A stretch of 64,000 nucleotides of DNA from positions 27,714,857 to 27,778,856 of the forward strand of contig CM076851.1 of NCBI GenBank assembly GCA_039519185.1, given 5' to 3'. How positions within the stretch are numbered: the stretch's first letter is position 1; each line of letters starts with the position of its first letter. The notes below the pieces were generated by a model. That model ran no database searches, was not told the origin of the DNA, and saw only the letters and a program-made list of their open reading frames with translations. This document shows positions 10,257 to 21,757 of this stretch, piece by piece. Position numbers and translations under genes: made by a program. The stretch comes from Astragalus membranaceus (taxonomy: Eukaryota; Streptophyta; Magnoliopsida; Fabales; Fabaceae).

Positions 10257-11376
10257 CCTTTTTATGCACTACGAAACCCAGGAAATCACCTGCTCGTACA
10301 CAGAAGGCACATTTTAGTGGATTCATTTTTAATCCATATTTCCTCATTCTTTCAAGAGATTGTCGAAGATGGTTCAAGTGACCATTTTCTGAGGAAGATT
10401 TTACCACCACATCATCTATATATACTTGCATAAAATTGTCAATGAAATCATGAAATATAGAATTCATTGCCCTTTGGTATGTAGCCCCAGCATTTTTTAA
10501 ACCAAATGGCATCACTACCCATTCGTAAACACCTAACGCCCCTGGGCAACGAAATGCGGTTTTCGCTACATCCTCTTCAGCAATGAAAATTTGATTATAC
10601 CCGGAATAACCATCTAGCATACTGAGATATTCAAATCCCGCTGCTGAATCAATTAGCATTTCTGCCACAGGCATAGCATATTCATCTTTGGGAGTAGCAT
10701 TATTTAAGTCTCTAAAGTCTATGCAAACTCTAAGTGTGCCATTTTTCTTTACTACAGGGACTATATTAGCTAACCATTCGACATACCTGGCAGTTCTGAT
10801 GAACTTATTCCTAAATAGCCTTTCGATTTCTTCCTTGATCTTCGTCAACACTTGAGGGGCAAATCTCCTTGGCATTTGTTTCACTGGTTTCTTCCCTGGG
10901 CGAATTGGTAGTTGCATCTCTACAACTTCTCGACTTAGACCAGGCATTTCGTCGTAGTCCCAAGCAAAGCAGTCTTTGAACTCCCTTAGTAATGTTATAA
11001 CTCGGGCTTTCAATGCGACATCAAGGTATGCACTAATATAAGTTGGCCTTTTCCTTGAGCCATCTCCCAAGTCTACTTCTTCCAATGGGTCTTGAGCTTG
11101 CATACGCCTTGTTAAATCTCTAGGATCCTTTTCGAACCCTAATGGCCCATCATCATAAATGCAATCAAGTCTTTCTTCTATGATGATGCCGTTTTTCTCT
11201 TCAGAGTCCCTGACTTCGACAGCCATTGTTTGTTGAATCAATTCGACTTCTAGAGCCGCCTTTATCTTGTTTTCGGCCATATAAGCCGTAATCTTGTCCC
11301 ACGCATTGAGGGCTGACATAAGAAACAAATCTTTAAGAATCAGTGTTCCATCCTGTTGGGGGAACAGGATAAACAC
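10174..11376 (-). pseudogene. Tat element reverse transcriptase
   Basis: A linker follows the protease (DPLEEVDLGDGSRKRPTYIS), then RT fingers and palm: VVKKNGTLRVCIDFRDLNNA, YSGYNQIFIAEEDVAKTAF, VMPFGLKNAGATYQRAMN and the catalytic MQVYIDDVVVKS. The YIDD box is intact. The frame differs from the protease upstream (shift at about 11340) and from the RNase H downstream (1-bp deletion at about 10256, where the sequence after GFVVHKK loses frame). In the Ogre group an intron is known near the protease-RT boundary. No good GT-AG pair explains this shift, so I treat it as damage. Confidence 0.9.
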
Positions 11377-12568
11377 CTACATCTCCCACCATTTGTCTTT
11401 CCCACATGAAGCCATACATTGGATGTAAGTTTACTGAAGCAAGTGTGCTATCATGGGGAGTATATGCTGGCGAAGATGTAAATGGCGCAATTTTAGCCAT
11501 TTGTTTCTCAAAGTTTTCTCTTGTTATTTGGTTCACTTCAGCTCGAAAATAACTTTGGTCTGCCTCTATATTTTCAACCAGACCATCTTCCTTCCAAATC
11601 ACCAAACGTTGATGCAAAGTTGAGGGTACGGCACCTACTCCATGAATCCATTCTCTTCCAAGGAGCATGTTATAATTAGCTTTTGAAGCTATCACCAAGA
11701 ACATAGTCTTTCTCTTCACTGTTCCTACTACCAAATCTATTTCAATGGCACCTAAAGAATGGCCAGATTTGCCTTCATAGTTGCTCAACACAACGTTGTG
11801 TGGGCTCAGATCTGTGTCGAATTTACCTATTTTCTTCAACAAACACTATGGCATTAGATTTACCGCAGCGCCGCCATCTACCAGAACTTTGTTTATGCCA
11901 ACGCCATTTGCTTTGACTTGCACATACAATGGCTTCAAATGGTCTTTCATAACCATATCTGGCCTTTCAAAAGTTGCTGTCTGTTCTTCGACGCACCCAT
12001 CGTCCATCACATAGTAACACATTGGCTTATGATGAGCCATATCTTCAGTAAAATCCTCTTCTACATCATTTGGTACCGTGATGACATCATACTCAACAGG
12101 TAATATTGACACCACATTGCAAACAACGTCGAAAGAATAATCAGAATCTGACTCTGTTTCTTCATCGAAATCAGAGTTTTGCTCCTTCAACTTCGACAAC
12201 GGAGGAAAAATCCTTTCAAGAGCAGGCCTTCTTGGCTTTTCTATAACAACAGCTTTTCCCTTCTCTTTTTCAACAACTTCACCACGCGGACTAGCATGTC
12301 TGTAATGTCTACACCCAGCATGTATCCACTTCTCATATGTAGGAGCTGCCATTGGAACGAAGGATTTGGCGGAAGCTGATAACTCGAACCCCTTCTTATC
12401 TGGATCCTTGTTCGCAGCATCTGTTTGACTTGCAACAACACCATTCTCCTCTGCATTCTCTTCTTTGACATCTCCAGTTTTCTCAGCCACATCTTTTGTT
12501 GTCACCATGCTTCGTGGAACACGGTTGTTTGCCAGAAAACTTGGAACTTTATCAACATCCACAAGCAC
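11333..12568 (-). pseudogene. Tat element aspartic protease region
   Basis: An acidic spacer (DFDEETESDSDYSFDVV) leads to a retropepsin core: the flap-preceding motif NKVLVDGGAAVNLMP (active site D-G-G-A rather than D-[ST]-G-A) and later NYNMLLGREWIHGVGAVPS. A single in-frame TAG at 11843-11845 lies just after the active site. Reading resumes in the same frame on the other side (LLKKIGKFDTDLSPHN). The Asp of the active site is present. Confidence 0.82.
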
Positions 12569-14274
12569 CTTTTTTTTTCTGCTGTCTTTGGTAACGACGC
12601 CACTGGGTCTTAGTCATGGGATTTTTCCCTTTATAATTATTCTGGTAATTATACTTAGCAGCATCCAAACCCTGTTTAACAGCTCTAGCTTGTTTGTTAT
12701 TGTACATCCATTGCCCGACAGGAGCATTTGACTTAGGAACAAAAGACTTTCCGGGCAAAATCTTCAAGAACCCCTTCTGGGTAGAGGTTTTCTTGACAAA
12801 CTGTTGCTTACTTGTCGACGGCTTAGTAGAAACATTAATCTCGTAAGGAAGGTCTCCCTTTTCGAAGCTAAAATCTGGCCTGTTGTCAAGCCATTTTCTC
12901 TTGCGTTGTTCCTGCTCTTGGTATCCTTCGACAGCTTTGGCTGCTTCCTTATCGAAAACAGCACTGCATCTTGGACACAACATGACTTCAGAATTGTTCC
13001 ACTTACATCTGTTGAGGAAGTCTATCAATTCCTCTTCAGCTTTTGGGTACACAGCATGTAGCTTCCCATCGTACTCTTTCAAGGTTACCTCTTGTTTCTT
13101 CCCTTCAGCATATATAAAACCCTCCAATTTCTTGGTGGAGGATTTAAGTTTTTTTTGGAGGATCTTCCATTTTAGCATCTACCATGTTTACATTCGTTTC
13201 GAAAGGTTCTGCATACATGGCTTCAGCTTTGGGTAATGGATCAGTGTCAATCAGCATGGGCGCCTTCATTTTCTTATCAGCAAATTTCAGCCTTCCCTCC
13301 TCGATTGCCTTTTGCACAATATCCCTGAAAAGTACACAACGGTCAGTGTTATGTCCCAAAAAATTATGGAACTTACAGTAACCCTTTTTCTTTCTTTGGT
13401 CAATAGTTGGCACTTTTAAACCTTTAGGCACCAATACTTGGCCATCATTTACCAAAAGATCGAAAATCTCATCACATTTAGTAACGTCGAATGTATAAGT
13501 TTTAGGCATAAACCTATCATTTTTAGGCTCTACAGGGTTGCCCCCATTTGCAGGCCTTAACACTTTACAGGTGTAAGGAGGACCAGGCTTAAGTTCAGCT
13601 ACGTCTATCTCCTCTCTTTCGACATCACTAAGTGTGGTGTCGAATTCTTCTTCGACATAAGCCACTTTTTCTTTTTTATGAAACCTATTTGACGTAGATT
13701 TTTCTTCTTTAGGTCTTTCTACCTGTCGAACTCTGTCAGCTAATTGGGCCATATCCCTTAGATGAGATGTGTCCAATTTCTTCCTGATCGAATAATCGAG
13801 GTCACCCGCAGCCATTTCGACGAGTTCATGTTCAGGTACTTGTGTAAAACAACGAGATTTTAAAAGTCTAAACCTATTCAGATAGTCATCAACGGTCTCA
13901 GGCATTTTGCGTCGAACGCTGGCCAGTTCTTTTAGACTAATCTTTGACTGACCCATGTAAAACTGTGCATGGAACGCCTTTTCTAGTTGACCCCATGTGA
14001 ATACGGAAGCAGGAGGCAATGTGGTAAACCACGTGAAGGCATTCTTTGTTAGAGAATTTGGGAAACATTTCATTCTCAAATTCTCATTTTGGGCTATGTC
14101 CCCAGCCTCAGTCAAGAAACGCGCAATGTGTTCGACAGTAGACTCGTTTGTGTCACCACCAAATTTGGTAAACTTAGGAATTTTCCAACCTCTTGGCAGT
14201 TCCGTTTGTAATACATATTCACACAATGGTGATATGAAATTAGGCCTATGTAAACCTATGTTAAGGCCATTCTA
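12552..14274 (-). pseudogene. Tat element gag core, nucleocapsid and C-terminal spacer
   Basis: 13144-14274 encodes the retrotransposon gag domain (FTKFGGDTNESTVEHIARFL, FTWFTTLPPASVFTWGQLEK, YMGQSKISLKELASVRRK) and a Cys/His cluster CKFHNFLGHNTDRC. 12552-13178 continues in another frame with PKAEEELIDFLNRCKWNNSE and a basic tail (TKTQWRRYQRQQKKK). Both frame changes fall in A-runs: eight A near 13153 and nine A near 12568. A TAG at 14272-14274 separates it from the N-terminal gag ORF in the same frame. The A-run changes could be indels or, less likely, recoding sites. Confidence 0.82.
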
Positions 14275-14367
14275 AGCCATGATAGTTTCTACTAAAGTGG
14301 CTATATTATCTTGAGCGCCAATATTATTTCGTTGCACTTGTCGAACAACCTCGTCAGTGTTCTGGTT

Positions 14368-15114
14368 TCAGTTTACCAAAACTACTTCAGGGATATGATT
14401 TGCCACCCCTTGTTGTCCGCCTATAACTGCTTGGGCTTCGACTGCAACCGCTCTTTGAAGGTTACCAGGCATGTTACCCATAACATTGGGAATTTGCCTA
14501 TTATCAGTCGTCGGAGTCCCAAAGAAATCGGCGATTCTACCCATTTGATTTGCCAACATCTGATAACTTGTGTTGGTATTTTGAATTAAGGGGTTGAAAA
14601 CCGTGCCGATCTGTTGGGTTAGCATATTAACCATATCGTGGTTACTTTCATCCACTTGTTGTCTTAATGCCAACAACGATGCATTGGTTAATGCAGTCGG
14701 GTCTCGTCCCTGCACACTTTCATAAGAAACGCGTGTAGGAGAGAATGTTGACACATGAGGCATCCCAGTAGGCATGCCATACATACCCGAAGGAAACGGT
14801 GGCAAATTCAAATTTTGAAAACGTGTATCTAAACCGCTTCCTGTTGCCATATAAGGACTACCATGAGGCCCTAAATAAGGACTAGAATGAAGCCCTATAC
14901 TTGATGGCAAAGTCACAGACTGTGTTGAACCAACATTGGTCATTGATACTGCAGGAACGGTTACTGCTGTTGAAGGGGTTATTGTTCCTACAACTGCTCC
15001 TACGGTTATATTTGCAGAATCAACGGTTGTTCCTTGTCCTTGTGAAATCGCAGGACTAGAACTAGAAGAACTGTTAGAATTAGTACGCACCATTCTACGA
15101 CTTCTCAAGCGCAT
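14368..15114 (-). pseudogene. Tat element N-terminal gag segment
   Basis: This begins with Met at 15114 (MRLRSRRMVRTNSNSSSS), about 65 bp inside the 5' LTR. It then runs through a low-complexity Ser/Thr/Pro-rich stretch and a Gln/Asn-rich segment (ALRQQVDESNHDMVNML). It stops at TAA 14368-14370 and the same frame continues to the gag core after a further TAG at 14272. The Pro/Gly/Met-rich part (YMATGSGLDTRFQNLNLPPF) is typical of Tat-lineage gag N-termini. No ORF precedes it, unlike Ogre. Confidence 0.75.
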
Positions 15115-15160
15115 ACGATTGTACACACTGACAAATAAACACACAACATGAAAGGCAAAG

Positions 15161-15178
15161 GTCCCACCGGGCGTGCCA
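15161..15178 (-). other. Primer-binding site of the Tat element
   Basis: Three bases inside the 5' LTR, the minus strand reads TGGCACGCCCGGTGGGAC. The complement ends in CCA and can form a T-arm/acceptor 3' half, as expected for a tRNA 3' end. I cannot name the tRNA with confidence. Confidence 0.7.
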
Positions 15179-15181
15179 ATT

Positions 15182-16074
15182 TGTTTGCTGGTGTTTTTAG
15201 CAAACAATCACTAGTTTTATGAGAAATGTTTGTGAGATCAAACTAGAAAAGTCTCTGTGCAATTGCCTTTGAACACCAGTGTTTTGATTAGAAGAAATTT
15301 AAAGAAAAGGGGACAGTTTACCATAAAAACAGAACTAAAATAAAAGAAGCAGTAAATGGTTCGCAACGATGTAAACAAATTCGAATTGAGTTGAAAAATA
15401 ATAAAGAAGAAACGGTGCACAATCACATACAATGAACAATGATTCTTCTACTCGTTTTTCGCTTTGGCTTGGAAGTTAGAGTTTCAGAATTCTGTAACTT
15501 GCGTAATAATTTGTGCCCCCCCTTTCTCTCTACGAGAAACTTCTATTTATAATGAAAGAAAAAACAATAACCGCTCAGCAGTTACAACTGCTATTTCGAC
15601 TGGATAAGATTTAAATAACTGCTCCATCTTTCGACCATAGCATTGCTATCCTTTCCTACCAGCTATCTTTGATTTGACTTGTTATCTAAATGCCATTCAA
15701 CTCCCTGTCGAAACTGTTAACTTCAGCTTTACAATTTTCGCCAAGTTACGTGCTATGGTGACTCTTCCTGTGCACAGCTTCTTGTTGTCGAAATGTCAAG
15801 TTTTCTTCCTGACTGCAACTAGTCAAACCTTGTTGACATGTAAATGTCCACACTTTCGACAGAAACACTGTCTTGCCTTCGACTAAACTTTCTGACGTCT
15901 TTCTTGTCGAAATCTTTGTCTTTAAACTCTCGATTTCATTAAGCCTTAAACATAATCGAAATTACTCTTTATAACGCCATTCTTAATGCCAAATATTAGC
16001 ATCTCCTCTTTATTAAAGACAAGTCATCAATATTGCCTGCATTCAATTGAGCCTGTCGAAAATGTAGGCTAACA
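15182..16074 (-). repeat. 5' LTR of the Tat element (right copy) with its promoter
   Basis: 893 bp. A minus-strand TATA box TATAAATAG (plus-strand 15543-15551) precedes a pyrimidine-rich leader and would drive gag-pol. It differs from the left LTR by about 12 substitutions and no indel. Confidence 0.94.
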
Positions 16075-16079
16075 GTAGC

Positions 16080-17110
16080 GCTTCCTAAAAAGCGTTGCCC
16101 ATCGCCCCAGCGCGTTCACCTATAGGCAGCGCTTACAGCCAAAAGCGCTGCCCATTGTATATTTTTTATTTTATTTTATTTTATTTTTTTTATTTTTCTT
16201 TTTTCTGTTTTTGTTTATTGTTCCTCTTTCAAATTTTTTCTGTTTTTCTTTATTGTTTATTGTTCACCTAATTTTGTTTACACTTTTCAGATAACAATTT
16301 CATTCCTCAAGTCTATTGTTCCTCTTTCAAGTTCTTTCTTCTTTTAATTTTCTGAGTGTGGTTACCTTGCAAAAGAAAAACAAACAAGTTAGGGTTTGTT
16401 CATTAGAGAGAAAGAGAAGAAAAACAGATGTAATAGAAAGAAAGGGAGGAATACAAGTTGTGAGTGTGTTGTCTCAGTATCTTGAAATCATTCACCATCT
16501 CATTCATACGCAACAGTCACATGTGAAACAAACCCAGAGAGAAATTAGAGTTTTTACAAAGAGGAATTGTAAAACAGATGCAAAATCACAAAGTAATTAC
16601 CTTTGTATATTTGTGCTTCTAATCACCATTGGAGGCTTCGTATACCTTGAATCTGTAAGATTTATCAAGAAATAAAAAAAACCCCAGCAGAAGCAGTGAA
16701 AGAAAAAACGCAAGAAAAGAAGAAGATGAAGTGAAGAAAAGAAGAAGTAAAGGGTTTCTGGTTCGCAACTCTTCATTTTGAGAGTGAGTGAGAGGAATTT
16801 TATTGACTAAAGCGATGGGCAGCGCTTTTTAAAAAGCGCTACCCATTCATTTCCGTGTTTTGGGCATAAGTAGCGCTATTTAAAAAGTGTTGCCCATCGC
16901 CCCAGCGCGTTCCACCATAGGCAGCGCTTCCTAAAAAGCGCTGCCCATTGGCCCTAGCGCGTTCACCATAGACAACGCTTTCTAAAAAGCGCTGCCCATT
17001 GCCCCAGCGCATTTTAACCAAAATCATCACTTCCTTAAAAAGTGTTGCCTATTTCCTGCGCGTTTTAACCAAAAGCAACGCTTCCTTAAAGAGTGCTGCC
17101 CAATAGGGCG
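16080..17110. repeat. Subterminal palindromic repeat array of CACTA element A
   Basis: Repeated units of the form GGCAGCGCTT-(few bases)-AAAAAGCGCTGCCCAT occur at about 16080-16160 and, densely, at 16812-17110. They are separated by GCCCCAGCGCGTT spacers. Each unit can fold as a short hairpin. The partner copy at the left end is at about 2415-2455. A GA-rich non-coding core (16200-16800) lies between. Confidence 0.8.
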
Positions 17111-17139
17111 CCCTTTTCTCAACTTCTGGCGTAGTGAAT

Positions 17140-17726
17140 GCTACTTTTTACTTTACATAGCCACAAAACCAATCCTGACTATAGGTGTTCGTTTTTCTTT
17201 GGAACATTAAAAGCCGAGTTTTGATGATATATATATATATATATAATTTTTTTTGGTGAATCTATATATATAATTTAAATAACCTCAATTGTCGAATGTG
17301 GTTTTTCGTTTACCATAGAAGGCATGCAAGGCCCTCACTTTTCTCTCATTCTAATATTATCGCAAGTATTTGACCTTTTCAATTTGTTCAATATTGTGAA
17401 GAAACAATTTCCATGAGTTATTTTTATATACTTGATAACTTTTGATTGTCTATGTCTCTTTTTAGAGGTTCTTTAATGAATGTATGTATGGTTGTTAACA
17501 AACCATTTTCTTAGGAACACCAACCATTCGAAATAGAATACAAATCATTATAGTAATTGTCTATATTTGCATGGAAACCCGATTTCCATTCATAAACACA
17601 TGCACTTCTAAAACTTGTCATTTCACACACTTTTCCATACATGTTCTTTTGCTTCTCAAAAAAAAACTTCTCCATTTGTCTCTATCTTCAAAGCCAACAC
17701 AATACTTTCCCCATAGAAGAGACAAC
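17140..17726 (+). promoter_or_regulatory. Upstream region of the PMEI-like gene
   Basis: Non-coding, with AT dinucleotide runs at 17229-17246 and 17263-17270. A TATA-like CTATATTTG at 17561-17569 would start a transcript near 17590-17600 and give a leader of about 130 bases. The frame is open from an earlier ATG at 17571, but that extension shows no secretory character. Confidence 0.45.
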
Positions 17727-18359
17727 ATGGATATCAAAACAAAAACAGTTCTCTTCGCCATCTCCCTAACTTCACTTTTCTTTCTTACAAACGCCATTCC
17801 CTCGAATCGCAATATTCACGTTGTCCGTCATAGTCTCCGCTCCGACCTCTTAGAATTCTGCAAGAAAACCACAAACCCTAACCTCTGTGCTCAAACCATT
17901 CAACCACACTTCCTCAAAAGTGCTCTTGACCCCTTCAAAGCTCTTGAAATCGAAGTTGAAGCCACACTTAACCAAACCAAGAAAACCGTTGCCGTAATTG
18001 CCGAGTTACTTGCAAAGCATGATATCTCCAAATCATTGAAGGATTCCCTTGACACATGCAAGGAACAATACAGTAGCATATTGGATTCTATTAGGGAAAC
18101 CAGAGATGCTATTGCTAAGCGTGATGTGATTACCGCTAAGTTTAAGTTTAGTGCTGTTTTGTCTTATCAAGCTTCTTGCAAGGACGCTTTTGAAGGGTTG
18201 GAGAAGGAATTTTCATTTGCTTCTGATTCTGATACTGTGTTTCAGTTGGGAGGAAATTGCTTGGACATTATTGCTGATTTGGAAAAAGCTTTTCCTCAAA
18301 AAGAAACGCCCGTGCAATCCACTCCTTCTCCTTTTAGCAATATTATCGGAACCATATGA
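17727..18359 (+). CDS. Secreted pectin methylesterase / invertase inhibitor-like protein
   Basis: 210 residues, single exon, intact. A basic start (MDIKTKT) and hydrophobic core (VLFAISLTSLFFLTNAI) form a signal peptide of about 24 residues, so the product is secreted to the cell wall. The mature part is a four-helix PMEI-fold domain. The diagnostic cysteines are present: FCKKTTNPNLC (first disulfide, in the N-terminal hairpin), then DTCKEQY and ASCKDAF (second pair), plus NCLDIIADL near the end. Family members bind pectin methylesterases or acid invertases one-to-one; sequence alone does not say which. The Met at 17727 is chosen over the in-frame ATG at 17571 because it directly opens the signal peptide. 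It is the only apparently intact host gene in the window. Confidence 0.9.
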   Translation: MDIKTKTVLFAISLTSLFFLTNAIPSNRNIHVVRHSLRSDLLEFCKKTTNPNLCAQTIQPHFLKSALDPFKALEIEVEATLNQTKKTVAVIAELLAKHDISKSLKDSLDTCKEQYSSILDSIRETRDAIAKRDVITAKFKFSAVLSYQASCKDAFEGLEKEFSFASDSDTVFQLGGNCLDIIADLEKAFPQKETPVQSTPSPFSNIIGTI

Positions 18360-18754
18360 TCTTCATTAAGGGTTTTAATTTGAAGTAACTATATGCTCTT
18401 GGTTAATTAGTGGTTTGGTATTCTTATACCTATAGGAACCGATAATAATTGATATATAACAGTATTATTATGATTTTTGTTTTAGTAATTATACATCAAC
18501 AGTGTTGTATATGTTGTATATGTGTTCTGGACTTGTAAGATAAATTAAGAAAGGATTGAGTTTGTGCCCCCAAGGAGTGGGTTGTAATTCTTTTTATTTC
18601 TTGAATTTATATTTTATAACAATAAGTTGAACTTAAAAAGGCATGAATGATATTTCCTAGGTGCATGGGTGATATTTCCTAGCTAGGTACATTGGCTTGA
18701 CTATATATGTACGTGAATGTGTTTGCTACAATTTGCAATGATAACATTAATCAT
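18360..18754. other. 3' flank of the PMEI-like gene
   Basis: AT-rich, non-coding, with several AATAAT/AATAAG-like signals. The phrase GATATTTCCTAG is repeated twice around 18650-18680. Nothing else is seen. Confidence 0.4.
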
Positions 18755-20445
18755 CTTTGACTAACACATTAATCACCCTTGACTAACACGCCCTCGCAAA
18801 ATTGGAGTGCTGTCAGAAACGCCAATCTTGTTTGGTGATGCCGAACTTTGGAAAGAGGTTTGGTGACACAATCCGCAAGTTGGTCAGTGCTAACATCGTG
18901 AACTTTGAGCTTTCCTTGTTGTACCAGATCATGGACAAAGTGGGTATGATATACTGGATTTTTGGTGATATATGTAGCACTTAAATTGTCACAGAGTATA
19001 GAGGGTGTGGAGGGAGAGGGTACACTTAACTCAATGTTTGCCAAAGCTCTGTATTCTGCCTCAGTAGATGATCTTGCTACTGCTAGTTGTTTGGATGATT
19101 TCCAAGAGATGAGATTAGAACCAAAGTAGACAAGGTGAGTAGATGTGGAGGTGTATTCATCTTGATTTCCTGCCCAATCAGCATCACTTACGTTATGAGG
19201 GAAGAGTTGGTCGGTTTTTGAAGAAGAAGACCATGGAAGATGGTTCCCTTAATAGCGTAGAACTCTTTTAAGTGCTTTCAAATGAGTGATGGTTGGTCGT
19301 TGCATGAATTGAGCAAGTTTGTTAACGGAGAATGCAATATCAGGCTGTATCATTGGATAGATATTGGAGACTGCATATGGTGCTACGGTAGAAGGTAGCA
19401 TCGATGGTGGTGGAACCATCATCTTTTGTTAAGGTGATTGAAGTTGAAAGAGGGGTAAGGACAACTTTGGCATCAATCATTTTTGTCCTCTCAAGCAACT
19501 CTTTAATATACTTGTGTTGAGAGAAAAAGAGGCATGTGGAGGGAATAACCTAACCGCCAAGGAAGTAGTGCACTGAGGCCATATCTTTGATGGAGAAGGT
19601 GGTGGCAAGCTTGGTGATGCATTTAATGACCTTTGCAGTAGAGTTTCCTGTGATGATGATATCATCTACATACACTAACATGTGTAACACCATGTCTTGA
19701 TTTTGGAGAATAAATAGAAATGAGTCTGACTTTGAATTTACAAAACCATAGTCAAAGAGAAACTTACACAGAGTTTGATACCAAGCACGTAGTGCTTGCT
19801 TGAGGCCGTAGATAGACTTCCTTAGGCGACAAACATGATTGGGTTTATCAGGATGGACGAAACAAGGGGGTTATTGCATGTAAACTTCAGTTAGAGTGCC
19901 ATGCAAGAATGCATTATTGACATCAAGTTGACATAGTGACTACTTATGTTGAAGGGCTAAGAAGAGGACCAACTAAATTGTGATGGGCTTGACTACAGGG
20001 CTAAAGGTCTGAGTGTAGTTAAGTCCAGGGCATTGGTGGGAGCCTTTTGCTACTATAGTCGGGCTTTATACTTGTCAATATCACCATTTGCTTTTCTTTT
20101 GATTCAGTAAACCCACTTGCAACCAATGGGGTTTTTGTTGTGTGGTCTCGAAACCAGATCTCATGTTTGTTGTTGAAGCAAGGGCTTGAATTCAGGGCTC
20201 ATAGCATCACACCATTCACTTTATTTGAGTGCTTGTCCTAAGCAGGTGGGATCGGCCGACAATGAGAGAGGATGTTTAGTGGTGAGGAGGTACTTAGGGT
20301 TTGGTTAACGAATGTTGTTCATTGCTCTTGTGACTGGGCGTAGAGAAACCGGTGACGATGCGGGCGAACCCAACTGATGTGATGAATCTGTGTGAGTGTT
20401 GAGAGGTGGTTTGATCAACCGAGGGTGTGGAGGATGCGGTTGTTA
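18755..20445 (-). pseudogene. Decayed Ty1-copia RT / RNase H remnant
   Basis: The minus strand reads, with many stops and shifts, from an NPIGCKWVY-like RT motif (about 20110) through the RT catalytic box YVDDIIITGN (about 19650-19680). It continues into RNase H ending LADCVTKPLSKVRHHQTR and EGVLVKGD (18769-19044). The order and motifs are those of copia pol. Gag, integrase and LTRs are absent. There are no recognisable ends, so this is an old truncated relic next to the host gene. Confidence 0.82.
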
Positions 20446-20910
20446 TAACACCCCAATTTTCGTATTAGTATATTTTGTTTATGCATGAATGTAATAATGT
20501 AATAGTAATTTTTGTAATAAATTGTGCATCTTATGTCTTGGTAGTTATATATTTTAGTAACATTTACTATTTTAAAATGATTTTATATGTTAATGTGTAT
20601 TTGAATTATTAAAATATGTTGGAATGAGACTAAATCGTCTTTTTATAGTATATTAGTAATTGTTGCCAAACTCTCGTTTAGCAATGAATCGGCCAACAAC
20701 TTGAACCTCTGATTTCTTGTTCTTCAAGTGATTTCGCTGAGGAAGGAACTATGTTATTTAGCTATGGTTCCCTAATTCCTCCCGATAGTTGTTAGGTTTT
20801 GTGTGAGAGAGGCGTGTAATTGTACTATCTATGGTGAAAATAAACAGTAAAGTAAGATAAAAGACTGAAAAATGTAAAATTTTGATTGATGTGTGTTTTA
20901 CAAATGTACG

Positions 20911-20983
<73 letters not shown>

Positions 20984-21757
20984 CGAAGGCTTTGCAAGGG
21001 CAGTTTATCTGCTATATTTACTCAATTTACACCTCCTGGGGGCCCCCAATGTGGGTATTACCATGGGTTTTGAGTAATCCTATAGTCAATTAGTCTACTA
21101 TTTTATGACAATCAATATTTTGTTTGAATGATGAAATTATTCATCTATGATTATACATTGCAGGACTCGCCCAATATTCATTTTTCAACAACAAAGTATT
21201 CTACTATATCTTAACCTTGAAATATTAGTTAGGCATCTAAAATATAATTTGTAATTTAATTATTTATGCTTATGATCAAAAATTTTAAAAGCTCTTTTTT
21301 AAATATTTTCAAAATATCTCTTTGACCTTAGAGGATTTTATGAAGAATATCTAGGATCTCACTAACGACGAATGGTAGTGACTAAGTCCCAATGGTGAAG
21401 GGCAGTTAATTAAATCTACCACCCTTTGAGATCATTATTCTTAACTATCCTTAGTCTAAGAGGAAAATTTCTAAAAAACCTTTTACTTTGATCATATGAC
21501 AGACATAGTTAAATACAAAGTATAATTTAGTCATTAACTGATAATTCAAGTTTGAAAAATATCTGTATTTACTTTAAACACTCTTTTCTGAATAAAGGTT
21601 GTTTCCACTCCAATGTATAATTTAGAAAGTAATTCTTTTATTCAAGTTTTAATATCCAGCAATGTGGCCTTATACTGATCTTCGAACATATATGGTTAAC
21701 TCCACAACATGCTTTAAAAGGTAATTACTAGTTCATTTTTAATATTTATATTTCTAT
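20446..21757. other. Non-coding spacer with a TA microsatellite
   Basis: AT-rich sequence without recognisable genes. It starts with TGTTATAACACCCCAATTTT, which resembles some LTR starts, but no partner or target duplication was found. Confidence 0.4.
20913..20980. repeat. (TA)n microsatellite, about 34 units
   Basis: Uninterrupted alternating TA of about 68 bp. ORFs across it are artefacts of the repeat. Confidence 0.97.

Larger units (their letters stand above)
2481..16074 (-). mobile_element. Complete Tat-lineage Ty3 retrotransposon with an antisense passenger gene
   Basis: Two 893-bp LTRs (TG...CA on either strand) bound a 13,594-bp element with a perfect 5-bp target duplication GTAGC (2476-2480, 16075-16079). 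Sense is minus: 5' LTR, primer site, gag, protease, RT, RNase H, extra RNase H, integrase, then a 4.4 kb region before the 3' LTR. That region contains an oppositely transcribed multi-exon gene. The second RNase H after RT and the large extra-ORF region place it in the Tat lineage (Ogre/Retand group). Unlike Ogre it has no ORF between the 5' LTR and gag. I count about 12 substitutions and no indels between the LTRs by eye. Gag-pol carries at least nine disabling changes. Confidence 0.93.
2398..17136. mobile_element. Non-autonomous CACTA element A, split by a Ty3 retrotransposon
   Basis: The left end reads CACTACAATAG and the right end reads CTGGCGTAGTG. AAT is duplicated on both sides (2395-2397 and 17137-17139), which is the 3-bp target size of CACTA transposons. 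Removing the nested Ty3 element leaves about 1.14 kb. Both subterminal regions hold many short inverted copies of a GGGCAGCGCTT / AAGCGCTGCCC unit, the usual transposase-binding architecture. No transposase is encoded, so it depends on a related autonomous element. The Ty3 insertion lies only about 80 bp from the left end. Confidence 0.85.

Noticed and set aside
16839..17030. Gly/Arg-rich repetitive ORF on the minus strand
   Set aside because: Translation of the CACTA A subterminal repeats.
20758..21077. ORFs encoding long Tyr-Ile repeats
   Set aside because: They are translations of the TA microsatellite.
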